A DNA stretch of 51,064 bases from Acidobacteriota bacterium (GTDB lineage: Bacteria > Acidobacteriota > Terriglobia > Acidiferrales > UBA7541), in NCBI GenBank assembly GCA_021788095.1, contig JAJYLB010000030.1, positions 1-51,064 of the forward strand, given 5' to 3'. The notes beneath the pieces were generated by a model. That model searched no databases, was not told the DNA's origin, and saw only the letters and a list, made by a program, of their open reading frames with translations. This document shows, in pieces, positions 40,997-49,953 of this stretch. Position numbers and translations under genes: made by a program. Each line of letters opens with the position of its first letter. Within the stretch, counting starts at the first letter, position 1.

Positions 40997-43900
40997 CTAG
41001 AAGACGAACCTCGCGCCGAATTGCAGCTCGCGCGGGGTGCTGGCGATGCCGTGAATCGTGCCCGTCGAGCCGGAACCGATCGTGGCGTTTGGCGTGCCGA
41101 GAACCTGGACGTTGAAGACGTTGAACGCTTCGGCGCGAATCTGCACGCTCTTGGATTCCGTGATTCGGAACGTCTTCAAAAGAGAGAAGTCGACGTTGTT
41201 GAAGAACTGGTCGCGCAAGACGCCCACGCCGAAATCGCCGAACACGGGGAATCCGTTCGGAAGCGCGGTCGTGCACATGGGGGACGTGGAAGCCGACGGC
41301 GCCGTCTGCCCCGTCGAGGACGGGATGATGCAGAACGCCGCGGGATTGAACCACTCCAGCTCGCTCCGGCTCGAAGGTGTCAGGGGCTGGCCGGAAACGA
41401 CGTCCGGGCGGTCGTAGCCGCTGACGCTCGTGCTTCCGATTCCGCCGCTACCGGAAATCGCCGCGGGATCGCCGCCGCCGTTGCTGAGGTTGAAATTCTG
41501 GCCGGAGCGGGCGATGAAGAAGAGATTCGTCTCCCAGTTGCCCAGCACCCAGGAGAGCGCGCCGTGGTTCAGATGGGACAGCCCGCGGCCGAACGGCAGG
41601 GCGTAGGTGGCGCCCAGAGTGAAATCCTGCGGAATATCGTAGCCACAAGGTCCGTAGGAGAGGGCCTTGTTGAACCAGTTCTCGGTCACGGTGCCGCCGT
41701 TGGTGCCGTTTTCGACGTTGAACCAGCCGCTGCCGGTCGTCAGACACTTCGACCAGGTGTAGGACGCCAGGGCGAAGAGGCCGTGCGAGAAGCGGCGTTG
41801 GAATTCCGCCTGGAGCGCGTTGTAATTGGCGTAGCCCGTGGAAGTCGAGTAGTGGTAATTGTCCCGACCCCACGGCATCAGGCGCATCTTGTCCACGGCG
41901 GTGTAGTAGGCCAGCGTGCAATTGGTATACGTCGACGTCGCGGGTTTCGGCGCAGGACCGCAGCTCGTGACGCCTTGCGGGGAAGACTGGAATCCGCCGG
42001 GACAACCCGCCACGAGCGGAGCTCCCGGCGCGCAGTTGTTCAGCAGCGGCGAGGCGAATTGCGCCGCGTTGGCGTTGCCGGTCCAGTCGAGACGATCGGA
42101 GTGGCTGCCAACGTAGGCGACGTAGAGGGCCATGTTGGTCCCGAGCTGCCTCTGCACCTCGACGTGCCACTGCTGCGAGCGCGCGTCGATGTAGGAGGGA
42201 TCGTTCAGGTAGCCGCCGTTTTGAGCCAGTGCCCAGGGCGTGGTCGCGACGCTGGGCGTCACGCCCGCCGCCAACAACCCGGCCATCGGCGAAAGCGCCG
42301 CCGAGCCGCCCGCCGAATTCCCGTTGTTAAACGGCAGCGCGCTGGCGCCCTCCGTCCACGGCCAGTCGGCGCCCAGTTCGGTGTTTTGGACCCATTGACT
42401 GCGGGCGGTGATGGTGTCGTAGAAGATGCCGTAGCCGGCGCGCAAGACGGTGTTGTGCCAGAACTGCCAGGCGACGCCGATCCGCGGCCCCCAGTTATCG
42501 GTAATGGAGTTTCCGGAGGCGGCGCCGTTCTTGAAGACGATGTTGTTGTACGTGCCGTAGCTCTGCCCGCTGAGAGGAACGGTGACGTTGAAGTTGGGGT
42601 TCGCGCTGGAATAGCCGTTGGGAATGCACGGATTCACAAAGGTGGACGCGCAGGCGGAGACGGCCGAGGCCGACGTGCCGATCACCCACTGCTGGTGATA
42701 GAGGTCTACGACGTTCAGCGGCCGGCCGCTCGGGCCGATGATATTCGCTTGCGGCACGTAGTCGTATCGCAAACCCGCACTCACGGTGAAGTGCGGCTTG
42801 ACGCGCCAGTCGTCCTGCACGTATCCCGCCCACGAGGGCATCCGCAGGTAGACCAGGGCGTTCGTGGGCGTTTGCACCTGGAAGCTCGAAGGCAAAGCCA
42901 GCAGCGCCGAAGCCAGGTTGTTTCCTTCGAGCGAGTGCGACCGGAAGCCGGAGCTGGTCTGGACCCCGCTGTAATCCACCTCGGCGAAATTGTTGTACTG
43001 GTAGCGATTCGTGTAGATGTACTGCACGCCCGTTTTCACCGTGTGGTTGCCCTTGATCCAGGTGAGGCTGCCGTCGGCATTGGCCACGGGATTCCCGCGC
43101 AAATTCGCGGCTTGGCTGCCGATCGTGTGGCCGTCTACGCCGGTCATGAAGAAGCCGTCGGTGGCGCTAAGACCGGTGAAGCCGGCGGAAACTTCCGGCT
43201 TGTCGCCCACCGGCGGGAGCCCCGCGTTTTGATAGAAGGTATAGGGCTTCAGCATGCCACCCGCGCGGACGTCCAGGATCAGGTTGGGCCGGAAGACGTG
43301 GTCCCACGCGCCGCCGAAATTGTAGGCGTGATACGTCTGGGGATTCTGGGAGATCGTGCCGGCATCCGGATTCGTGTCGTTCACCCACATCTGGCTCAAG
43401 CGAACGAACATCGTGTTCCGGTCGTTGAAATGCTGGTCGATGCGGATCTGCCAGCTATTCATGTTGTCGGTATGGGAGCGGCTGTCGAGATAATTGTTGT
43501 TTTCGATGCCGAAGATGGGCGTGAAATTCGGCTGGGGAAAGTAGGCCTGAGCGAGCTGGATCATCTGCGGACTGACCAGCGCCTGCGGAATCACGTCGCA
43601 GGCCACTCCCGCCGCCTGCGTGCCGTAGCTGGAGCCGGGAGTCAGGTTGACGGGCTCGGGGGTCATGGGGCGGTAGTTGCCGTCGGTAAAGGGACTGGTG
43701 CCCGAACCTGTGCCGGGCACGCACTGAAACGGTGTGGCCCCGCCCTTGGAATAGGGATTGTAGAGCTGGTTGGCCTGCTGGCTGGTGGAGGAAATGGATC
43801 CCTGGAGGGAGCCGGTGAAATCGGGATTCCCATTGTCGTTGGGCGCAAGGCCGAGTTCCGCCTTGGTGGGCACGGTCTCGAAGCTGCTGAGCGCCTGGCT

Positions 43901-44917
43901 GTAGCGCCAGCCTTCGTAGGCGCCGTAGAAGAACGTCTTGCTCCGGAAGACTGGTCCGCCAATCGCCCCGCCATACTCGTTCTGGCGGTAGTCTGCGGGC
44001 GGCGCCGGCGTGGCCGAGGTCGGCCCGCCGGGCTGGCCGAAGCCGGGGCAGCGCGTGATCGAGTTGCAGAAGTCGGAGAAGGGGTTGCGGGCGTCGAAGA
44101 CGTTGTTGCGCGCGTATTCCCAGGCCGAGCCGTGAAATTGGTTCGTGCCGGAGCGCGTGGCTACGTTCACCACCCCGCCCAGCGTGCCGCCGTATTCCGC
44201 CTTGTCGTTTTGCGTCTGCACCTTGAATTCCTGGAGCGTGGGCAGAATGGGCAGCACGCCGTAAACGGCGCCGCGCACGTCGGTGTTCAAAATCCCGTCG
44301 AGGAAGAACAGGTTCTCTCGGTTCTCCTGGCCGTTGGCCGATGGCTTGTAGAAGCTGGTGCCGGGAATGGCCGTGATGCCGGCGTCGGTGGCGCTGATGC
44401 CCGATCCTTGTGCGGTGGAAATCGGCGTGATGCCCGGCGTCATGATCAGCAACTGCGTGAAATTCTGCCCGTTCAGGGGCAGGTCGTGCAGCGGCTCCTC
44501 GCCAATCACCGTGCCGAGTTCGGCGCTGCCGGTCTGGAGCAGCGGCGTCGTGGCATTCACCACCACCGATTGATTCACCGAGCCGACCTGCAATTCGAGG
44601 TTCTGAGTCAGCGCCTGGTTCACCTGGATCGTGAACGGGTTGACCCGCGCCCGTGAGAAACCGGCTTTTTCCACCGTCAACTCGTAGCTGCCCGGCAGCA
44701 CGTTGATAAAGATGTAGTACCCGCTCGCATTGGTTTGCGCCTGCGTCACGATTCTCGTTCCCACATTGGTCAGGGTCACCGTGGCTCCGCCCACCACGCC
44801 CCCGGACTTGTCGGTGATCGTTCCGCTGATTTGGCCGTTGGCCGTCTGCGCGCGTGCCGCCGTAGTGGCCGCGATCAGCAACGCGACTAGCAAGGCCGCC
44901 CCTCTCGCCCTACGCAT
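40997..44917 (-). CDS. Oar-like TonB-dependent outer-membrane receptor
   Basis: A 1,306-residue outer-membrane protein. A signal peptide (ALLVALLIAATTAARA) is followed by a carboxypeptidase-regulatory-like beta sandwich at about 27-110 (GQISGTITDKSGGVVGGATV and GYYIFINVLPGSYELTV), then a plug domain with LPLNGQNFTQLL and a large beta barrel with the closing QFGARFVF whose final Phe is needed for assembly. This layout is a hallmark of Acidobacteriota. It likely brings oligosaccharides released by the locus through the outer membrane. GGGAGGG precedes the ATG. It begins the minus-strand operon; the hairpin at 40912-40933 separates it from uxaA. Confidence 0.92.
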   Translation of the reverse strand: MRRARGAALLVALLIAATTAARAQTANGQISGTITDKSGGVVGGATVTLTNVGTRIVTQAQTNASGYYIFINVLPGSYELTVEKAGFSRARVNPFTIQVNQALTQNLELQVGSVNQSVVVNATTPLLQTGSAELGTVIGEEPLHDLPLNGQNFTQLLIMTPGITPISTAQGSGISATDAGITAIPGTSFYKPSANGQENRENLFFLDGILNTDVRGAVYGVLPILPTLQEFKVQTQNDKAEYGGTLGGVVNVATRSGTNQFHGSAWEYARNNVFDARNPFSDFCNSITRCPGFGQPGGPTSATPAPPADYRQNEYGGAIGGPVFRSKTFFYGAYEGWRYSQALSSFETVPTKAELGLAPNDNGNPDFTGSLQGSISSTSQQANQLYNPYSKGGATPFQCVPGTGSGTSPFTDGNYRPMTPEPVNLTPGSSYGTQAAGVACDVIPQALVSPQMIQLAQAYFPQPNFTPIFGIENNNYLDSRSHTDNMNSWQIRIDQHFNDRNTMFVRLSQMWVNDTNPDAGTISQNPQTYHAYNFGGAWDHVFRPNLILDVRAGGMLKPYTFYQNAGLPPVGDKPEVSAGFTGLSATDGFFMTGVDGHTIGSQAANLRGNPVANADGSLTWIKGNHTVKTGVQYIYTNRYQYNNFAEVDYSGVQTSSGFRSHSLEGNNLASALLALPSSFQVQTPTNALVYLRMPSWAGYVQDDWRVKPHFTVSAGLRYDYVPQANIIGPSGRPLNVVDLYHQQWVIGTSASAVSACASTFVNPCIPNGYSSANPNFNVTVPLSGQSYGTYNNIVFKNGAASGNSITDNWGPRIGVAWQFWHNTVLRAGYGIFYDTITARSQWVQNTELGADWPWTEGASALPFNNGNSAGGSAALSPMAGLLAAGVTPSVATTPWALAQNGGYLNDPSYIDARSQQWHVEVQRQLGTNMALYVAYVGSHSDRLDWTGNANAAQFASPLLNNCAPGAPLVAGCPGGFQSSPQGVTSCGPAPKPATSTYTNCTLAYYTAVDKMRLMPWGRDNYHYSTSTGYANYNALQAEFQRRFSHGLFALASYTWSKCLTTGSGWFNVENGTNGGTVTENWFNKALSYGPCGYDIPQDFTLGATYALPFGRGLSHLNHGALSWVLGNWETNLFFIARSGQNFNLSNGGGDPAAISGSGGIGSTSVSGYDRPDVVSGQPLTPSSRSELEWFNPAAFCIIPSSTGQTAPSASTSPMCTTALPNGFPVFGDFGVGVLRDQFFNNVDFSLLKTFRITESKSVQIRAEAFNVFNVQVLGTPNATIGSGSTGTIHGIASTPRELQFGARFVF

Positions 44918-45177
44918 GGCTACCCTCCCTGTGCTCGGTAGTCGCCCTGCCCGGCGAACGACCGGCGCGCCCGCGTGGAATCGGGAAAAAGGTGCGGCCG
45001 GGTGCGAGGGGGCGCGTGGCCGGAATTCGGCTGCGTGCGGTCACTCGATCCCTCTCGCGATCCCTCACGGCACCTGATCTGATTCCACCGTTCTCGCCGG
45101 CCCCACAGCCGGTCCGGGCCGAGGCCCGGCCAACTGGGTACCCGTGGGGAGGGTCATATCAGGGGGGAGAAAAAAAT

Positions 45178-45212
45178 TCAATAGTAAAAATTCAAATTTT
45201 ATATAGTAAAAT
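45178..45212. promoter_or_regulatory. AT-rich operator/promoter region between receptor gene and IclR gene
   Basis: A sharp AT-rich island in GC-rich DNA. ATAGTAAAA occurs at 45181-45189 and again at 45203-45211, 22 bases apart (two helical turns), with an imperfect palindrome AAAATTCAAATTTT between them. It lies in the 321-base gap between the divergent receptor operon and the IclR gene, 27 bases before the IclR ATG. A TATAGT at 45202-45207 could be a -10 for the IclR gene. IclR binding is likely but inferred. Confidence 0.55.
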
Positions 45213-45238
45213 AGGCGCGGCGCCCGGGAGGTCCGCCC

Positions 45239-46156
45239 ATGATCCCTGCTCGCGAAGCCAAATCCGCCCCCGTCGGCGTCATCGCCAAGATCCTGCGCAT
45301 CTTCGACGCCCTCAAAGCCTCTCCCTCCGGCCTCGCCTTGCGCGATATCTCGCTCCAGGCCGGTCTCAACAAGAGCACCGCCTATCGCTTCCTCGCTCAC
45401 CTCGAGCGCGAGGGATATCTCTTTCGCGACGAAGCGGGCTCGTACGTGGTCGGTCCCAAGCTCGTCGGCCTAGCGAGCGGCCCTACCTATCAGGCTGCCT
45501 TGCGCAAGCTTTGCCGGCCGATCCTGCAAAAACTCTGGAAGATCACCGGCGAAACGGTGAACCTGGGGATTCTGGACGGGCACCAGGTGTACTACCTCGA
45601 CGTTCTTCAGAGTCCGCATTCGTTTCGCATGGCTTCGCGCCCGGGCATCTGGCGGCCTCTCTATTGCACCGCGATGGGCAAGGCGCTGGGCGCGCACCTT
45701 CCTCCCGACGAGCAGGAACACCTGCTCGCCTCCCTTCGGTTCCAACGGTTCACCCCTCACACCATTGGCCACTTGCCGCGATTGCGGAAGGAACTCGCCA
45801 GAGTGCGGCAAGCGGGCTACGCGGTGGACAATGAGGAGGCGATCCTGGGCGCGCGCTGCGTGGCGGCGCCCATCCTTCTCGCCAGCGGCAAGGCCGCCGC
45901 TGCCGTCAGCGTTTCCGGACCGACGACGAGGATCGATCGCGCGGCGATGCCGATGTTCGTTTCGGCGGTGAAAGAGGCGGCGCGCGCCATCTCGTTGCGT
46001 CTCGGCGCGGAGCCGCTTTCCCCGGAAGAATCTCCCGCGCCAGCGCCACAGACGGGGCGCGTGATGGCCGCGAACGTGGCGCCGGCGAGCGGCGGCCGCG
46101 ATCGCGGCGCGCCGGCACGGCCGGTGACGCACTTGGGGGCGAGGCGAAGCCTGTAG
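45239..46156 (+). CDS. IclR-family transcriptional regulator
   Basis: A 305-residue regulator. The N-terminal winged helix (about 12-75) has VIAKILRIFDALKASPSGLA, LRDISLQAGLNKSTAYRFL and LEREGYLFRDEAGSYVVG. The effector-binding domain contains GETVNLGILDGHQVYYLD and PLYCTAMGKALGAHLP, both family marks. A proline/alanine-rich tail of about 40 residues follows and is probably disordered. GGGAGGT precedes the ATG. It is divergent from the receptor operon and upstream of the FAH and GH3 genes. An IclR regulator also controls the Campylobacter fucose locus, so an effector such as L-fucose or a pathway acid is a reasonable guess. Confidence 0.9.
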   Translation: MIPAREAKSAPVGVIAKILRIFDALKASPSGLALRDISLQAGLNKSTAYRFLAHLEREGYLFRDEAGSYVVGPKLVGLASGPTYQAALRKLCRPILQKLWKITGETVNLGILDGHQVYYLDVLQSPHSFRMASRPGIWRPLYCTAMGKALGAHLPPDEQEHLLASLRFQRFTPHTIGHLPRLRKELARVRQAGYAVDNEEAILGARCVAAPILLASGKAAAAVSVSGPTTRIDRAAMPMFVSAVKEAARAISLRLGAEPLSPEESPAPAPQTGRVMAANVAPASGGRDRGAPARPVTHLGARRSL

Positions 46157-46348
46157 TTCGCCCGCTCCCGTTGCTCGGAGAGCCGAAGTCCAGGCCTTTC
46201 GCCCGGTGACGGTGGTATTTCGCAGGTTGAAATCGACGGCGCCTCCCTGGAATTCCCTTGACTCGCTTATTCGAGCCCACATAGCCTTCCCCTGGCGGAC
46301 GCGACGGCGGGAAGAGCGCGCGGAGCGCCGCTTCGGAAGGGAAAGAGG

Positions 46349-47206
46349 ATGAAACTCGTTCGATTCGGGGCGCCGGGGCACGAGCACCCTGGGGTTCTGA
46401 GGGAAGACGGCAGTCGTTTGGACGCTTCCGCGTTCGGCCGCGACTACGACGAAGACTTCTTCCGGCACGACGGCATACCCGCGCTGCGGGCCTGGCTGGA
46501 GCGGCACGGCGCCGGCGCGCCGAGCGTGCCGGCCGGAGTTCGCTGGGGACCTCCCATCTGCCGGCCAAGTAAGATCATTTGCGTCGGTTTGAATTTCCGC
46601 GATCACGCAGCCGAGAGTGGAATGGAAATCCCGCGAGAGCCCGTGCTGTTTTTCAAAGCGACAACCTCCCTCTGCGGCCCGAACGATCCGGTGGTCGTTC
46701 CACGCGGGGCGCAGAAGCTGGATTGGGAGGTCGAGCTGGCGGCGATCGTGGGCCAAACCGCGAGCTACGTGGAGAAGGACCGGGCGCTGGAATTCGTTGC
46801 GGGCTACGCACTCCACAACGATTATTCCGAGCGCGCGTTCCAGCTCGAGCGAGGCGGCCAATGGGTGAAAGGCAAAAGCGCCGACACCTTTGCGCCCCTC
46901 GGGCCGTTCCTGGCGACGCGGGACGAGATCCCCGGCTCCGGCCGGCTGCCGATGTGGCTCAAGGTGAACGGCGAGTTGCGCCAGTCGGGCACGACCGCGA
47001 ACATGATTTTCGACGTGCCTACTCTGGTGAGTTACATCAGCCAGTTCATGACCCTCCTTCCCGGCGACGTGATCAGCACGGGCACGCCCGCGGGCGTCGC
47101 CCTGGGCCGCGATCCGGCCGTTTATCTCAAGCCTGGCGACGTGGTCGAGTTGGGGATCGAGGGACTCGGCCAGTCGCGACAAGTGGTGGCGGCATGGACC
47201 GCATGA
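46349..47206 (+). CDS. FAH-family hydrolase, probable 2,4-diketo-3-deoxy-L-fuconate hydrolase
   Basis: A 285-residue member of the fumarylacetoacetate hydrolase family. PSKIICVGLNFRDHAAESGM leads the catalytic domain; metal ligands lie in LDWEVELAAIVG and ALHNDYSERAFQ, then KGKSADTFAPLGPF and ISTGTPAGVALGRDP, all standard for this family. In the oxidative L-fucose pathway such an enzyme splits the 2,4-diketo acid to pyruvate and L-lactate, the last step after the SDR at 38329. AAGAGG lies directly before the ATG at 46349. Its stop overlaps the GH3 start (ATGA). A different beta-diketone as substrate is possible. Confidence 0.82.
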   Translation: MKLVRFGAPGHEHPGVLREDGSRLDASAFGRDYDEDFFRHDGIPALRAWLERHGAGAPSVPAGVRWGPPICRPSKIICVGLNFRDHAAESGMEIPREPVLFFKATTSLCGPNDPVVVPRGAQKLDWEVELAAIVGQTASYVEKDRALEFVAGYALHNDYSERAFQLERGGQWVKGKSADTFAPLGPFLATRDEIPGSGRLPMWLKVNGELRQSGTTANMIFDVPTLVSYISQFMTLLPGDVISTGTPAGVALGRDPAVYLKPGDVVELGIEGLGQSRQVVAAWTA

Positions 47207-49338
47207 AGGCGAGAACGATGACAGATACGGGACAACGAATCGGATTACGGTGCTTGGCGGCCGTCTTGTCGAGCGCGGCTCTGGCGGCTGCGGCGTGCCT
47301 GGCGGCGCTTCCGTCTTCCCCCGCGCGCAAAGCCCCCGCGGGCGGAGCCGATGCGCGGGCTCGCGCCCTTGTCCGGCGCATGACGCTTGCCGAGAAGATC
47401 GCCGAACTTCACGGGATTCGCGACGCCACGCATTACCGCTACGTTCCCCCGATTCCCCGTCTCGGCATTCCCGCGCTTCGTACGACCAACGGTCCGGCGG
47501 GCGTCGGACCCGGCGGCGCGGGCCGGCAAGCGCCGGCCACCGCCCTGCCCGCCCCGATTGCGCTGGCTTCGACGTGGGACGTGCGCGCGGCGCGGGAGTA
47601 CGGCCGGATCGAAGGTGCCGAAGCGCGCGATCTTGGCAACGGCCTGTTCGAAGCCCCCGACATCAACATCGCTCGCGTCCCGCAAAATGGCCGCACGTTC
47701 GAAGCCTACGGCGAGGATCCTTACCTCGTCGGCCAGATCGCCGTCGCCAATATCGAGGGCATCCAGAGCCAGCGGGAAATCGCCAACGTCAAACATTTCG
47801 TCGCGAACAATCAGGAAACCAATCGGTTCGACATCAACGAAATCATCGGCGCTCGCGCCTTGCGGGAGATCTACTTGCCCGCTTTCGAAGCGGCGGTGCG
47901 CCAGGGCCATGTGGCCTCGGTCATGTGCGCCTACAACAAGGTCAACGGCTACTTCAACTGCGAGAACCGGCCTCTGCTCCACGGCATTCTGCAAAAGGAG
48001 TGGGGCTTCCGCGGATTCGTAATATCCGATTGGGGCGCCACGCATAGCACGGTAGACTCCCCGCTCGCCGGATTGGACCTCGAGATGCCAACGGGAATCT
48101 ATTTCGGCGACGCTTTGCAGCAGGCGGTGGCCGCCGGCCGCGTGCCGGTCTCGGTGATCGACGAAATGCTGGCGCGGCGTTTCCGCACGATGATCCGCTT
48201 CGGCCTTTTCGATCGTCCGCCGAAACGGCGTCCGATTCCCGCCAAGCCCGACGGCCTGCTCGCTCGCAGCCTCGCCGAAGAGGGAATGGTGCTGCTCAAA
48301 AACAACCCCGGCGCCCTGCCGCTCGACGCCGCGCGCCTGAAATCGCTTGCGGTGATCGGCCCCTACGCCGCCCGAGCGATCACCGGTGGCGGAGGCAGCT
48401 CCCACGTCGTCCCGCTTTACACCGTGGATCCCGTCCCGGGAATCGAGGCTCGAGCGGGCGCGAGAGTGCACGTCGCCTTTTCCGACGGCTCGGATCCGGC
48501 CCAAGCCGCGGCCCTCGCCAAGTCGGCCGACGCCGCCATCGTCATGGTTGGCCAGATGAATCGGGAGGGGCGGGATCACCCGCTCGACCTCGGTGACGGC
48601 CAGGACGCGCTGGTGCGCGCCGTCGCCGCCGCGAATCCGCGCACCATCGTCGTGGTGAAGAGCGGCTCGGCCGTTCTGATGCCCTGGGCGCATCGCGTGG
48701 CCGCGATCCTGGAAGCCTGGTATCCGGGGGAGGAAGACGGCAACGCGGTGGCCGCGATATTGTTTGGTGACGCCAATCCTTCCGGAAAGCTGCCCTTGAC
48801 GTTTCCCCAAAGTGTGAGCGAGACCTTCGCGGCGAACCCGGCCGAGTACCCGGGCGTCGCGAAAGTCGCGCGGTACTCGGAAGGCGTTTTCGTGGGCTAT
48901 CGGTATTACGATTCGAAAGGGCTGGTCCCGCTCTTCCCCTTCGGCTATGGCCTCTCCTACACGACGTTTGCCTACAAGGGCCTGAGGATTTCGCCCACGC
49001 GCCTGTCCCGGGGCGAGGCGCCGCGCCTCAAGGTTCAGGTCGAATGTGCGGTGCGAAATACGGGCCGGCGGGCGGGCGCGGAAATCGCCCAACTCTACGT
49101 CGGCATGCCGTCTTCCACCGCGGTGCCCGAGCCGCCCGAACAATTGAAAGCGTTTGCGCGCGTCATGCTCCGGCCCGGCCAGACAACTCCGATCCGTTTC
49201 CTGCTCGATGCGCGTTCGTTTTCCTATTGGGACACCACCGGAAACCGCTGGGCGATCCGGCCGGGCGAATACCGCATCCTGGTCGGCTCATCTTCCCGCG
49301 ACATCCGCCTCCGCGGCACGGTCCGCGTCGCCCGTTAG
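47203..49338 (+). CDS. GH3 glycoside hydrolase, exported
   Basis: A 711-residue GH3 enzyme. A Sec-type signal peptide (CLAAVLSSAALAAAACLAAL) precedes the (beta/alpha)8 domain, with RTFEAYGEDPYLVG, NVKHFVANNQETNR and the nucleophile in GFVISDWGATHS (Asp about 276). The alpha/beta sandwich domain starts after EEGMVLLKNNPGALPLD, and a fibronectin III-like domain ends the protein (FPFGYGLSYTTFAY). Beta-glucosidase or beta-xylosidase are both possible. ATG at 47203 overlaps the FAH stop; ATG at 47218 is an alternative with a better ribosome site. It would trim backbone sugars from the oligosaccharide used by the locus. Confidence 0.9.
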   Translation: MKARTMTDTGQRIGLRCLAAVLSSAALAAAACLAALPSSPARKAPAGGADARARALVRRMTLAEKIAELHGIRDATHYRYVPPIPRLGIPALRTTNGPAGVGPGGAGRQAPATALPAPIALASTWDVRAAREYGRIEGAEARDLGNGLFEAPDINIARVPQNGRTFEAYGEDPYLVGQIAVANIEGIQSQREIANVKHFVANNQETNRFDINEIIGARALREIYLPAFEAAVRQGHVASVMCAYNKVNGYFNCENRPLLHGILQKEWGFRGFVISDWGATHSTVDSPLAGLDLEMPTGIYFGDALQQAVAAGRVPVSVIDEMLARRFRTMIRFGLFDRPPKRRPIPAKPDGLLARSLAEEGMVLLKNNPGALPLDAARLKSLAVIGPYAARAITGGGGSSHVVPLYTVDPVPGIEARAGARVHVAFSDGSDPAQAAALAKSADAAIVMVGQMNREGRDHPLDLGDGQDALVRAVAAANPRTIVVVKSGSAVLMPWAHRVAAILEAWYPGEEDGNAVAAILFGDANPSGKLPLTFPQSVSETFAANPAEYPGVAKVARYSEGVFVGYRYYDSKGLVPLFPFGYGLSYTTFAYKGLRISPTRLSRGEAPRLKVQVECAVRNTGRRAGAEIAQLYVGMPSSTAVPEPPEQLKAFARVMLRPGQTTPIRFLLDARSFSYWDTTGNRWAIRPGEYRILVGSSSRDIRLRGTVRVAR

Positions 49339-49418
49339 CGTCCTGAGTCAGAGACTCGTTCGCCAACTCTCGACCAGAGGGCAGCGGGGAAGGGAATTTC
49401 TCACAGAGCACGCAGAGC
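49306..49418. repeat. 113-bp imperfect direct repeat, left copy (includes end of GH3 gene)
   Basis: About 94% identical to 50815-50927, without gaps (I count 7 mismatches). It runs from the last 11 codons of the GH3 gene through its stop into the flank and ends in a CACAGAGCACGCAGAG motif that is common between acidobacterial genes. Confidence 0.75.
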
Positions 49419-49539
49419 GGCCGCGTCAAAGCCTCGGCCTCCAGCGCCGGCACGGAGAGCACGGAGCGGCCTTCGGCCGCAACCAAACCGCCGCGCGGCG
49501 CGCGTCGAAGCTGTCGAGCCCACCGCCCCCATGCCCGGT

Positions 49540-49585
49540 GATTCCCGCGGAAGTTTACCCTCCGCGAAAGCGGGGGACGGGAATC
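49540..49585. repeat. Inverted repeat of the GATTCCCG...CGGGAATC type
   Basis: GATTCCCG at 49540-49547 and CGGGAATC at 49578-49585 are exact inverted copies, with a GCGAAAGCGGG segment between. This resembles the short palindromic intergenic repeats (CCCGCGAAAGCGGG family) spread in many bacterial genomes. Confidence 0.5.
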
Positions 49586-49634
49586 CAGTCCTGCCCGCCC
49601 GTCGGCCCAAGATATTTGTCAGAAAAACAAGCAT

Positions 49635-49917
49635 TTACGGTTGTGTAGCACGGAGTCGTGTGGCGCGATCGTGGGGCTGCCCAACTGTCTGAGTCGCGAG
49701 CGGGGCGCGAGGATGCGGCGAGATGGTGACGGTAAATTCGCGAGTCGTGCGGTCGTACCGCGGAGGGTCTGCCGCGCCGCACCTCCCCGTGACTTCCGGC
49801 AGGGAACCGGCGTAGCCGTGAAGCGTTACGGCGCGTTCGCCTTCGGCAAGAACGACCGCGGCTTCGAGCTGCGTGGGCGTATACCGGATCGTGGCGATGA
49901 GTAGTAGCGTAAGATAG
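49635..49917 (-). pseudogene. Decayed 3' fragment of a protein gene
   Basis: On the minus strand a frame is open from about 49917 to the TAA at 49635. It reads IRYTPTQLEAAVVLAEGE, then AVTLHGYAGSLPEVTG and YDRTTREFTVTISPH, with the strand-turn-strand pattern of a C-terminal beta-sandwich domain of exported enzymes. No start codon or ribosome site fits, and the frame is cut where the YdeI-like gene begins. It looks like the remnant of a larger gene displaced by insertion or deletion. The family is not identified. Confidence 0.4.
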
Positions 49918-49953
49918 ACGACCGGAATCGAATGTGGTGCACAGGGTAGGACG

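Noticed and set aside
40766..44656. A 1,296-codon open frame on the plus strand opposite the TonB receptor
   Set aside because: It is a GC-rich shadow of the receptor gene. The translation is Arg/Gly/Ala-rich without family patterns, while the receptor has all its domains.
46579..47202. Extending the GH3 protein upstream to 46579
   Set aside because: The upstream part is only the shadow frame of the FAH gene; a signal peptide begins just after ATG 47203, as expected for the true start.
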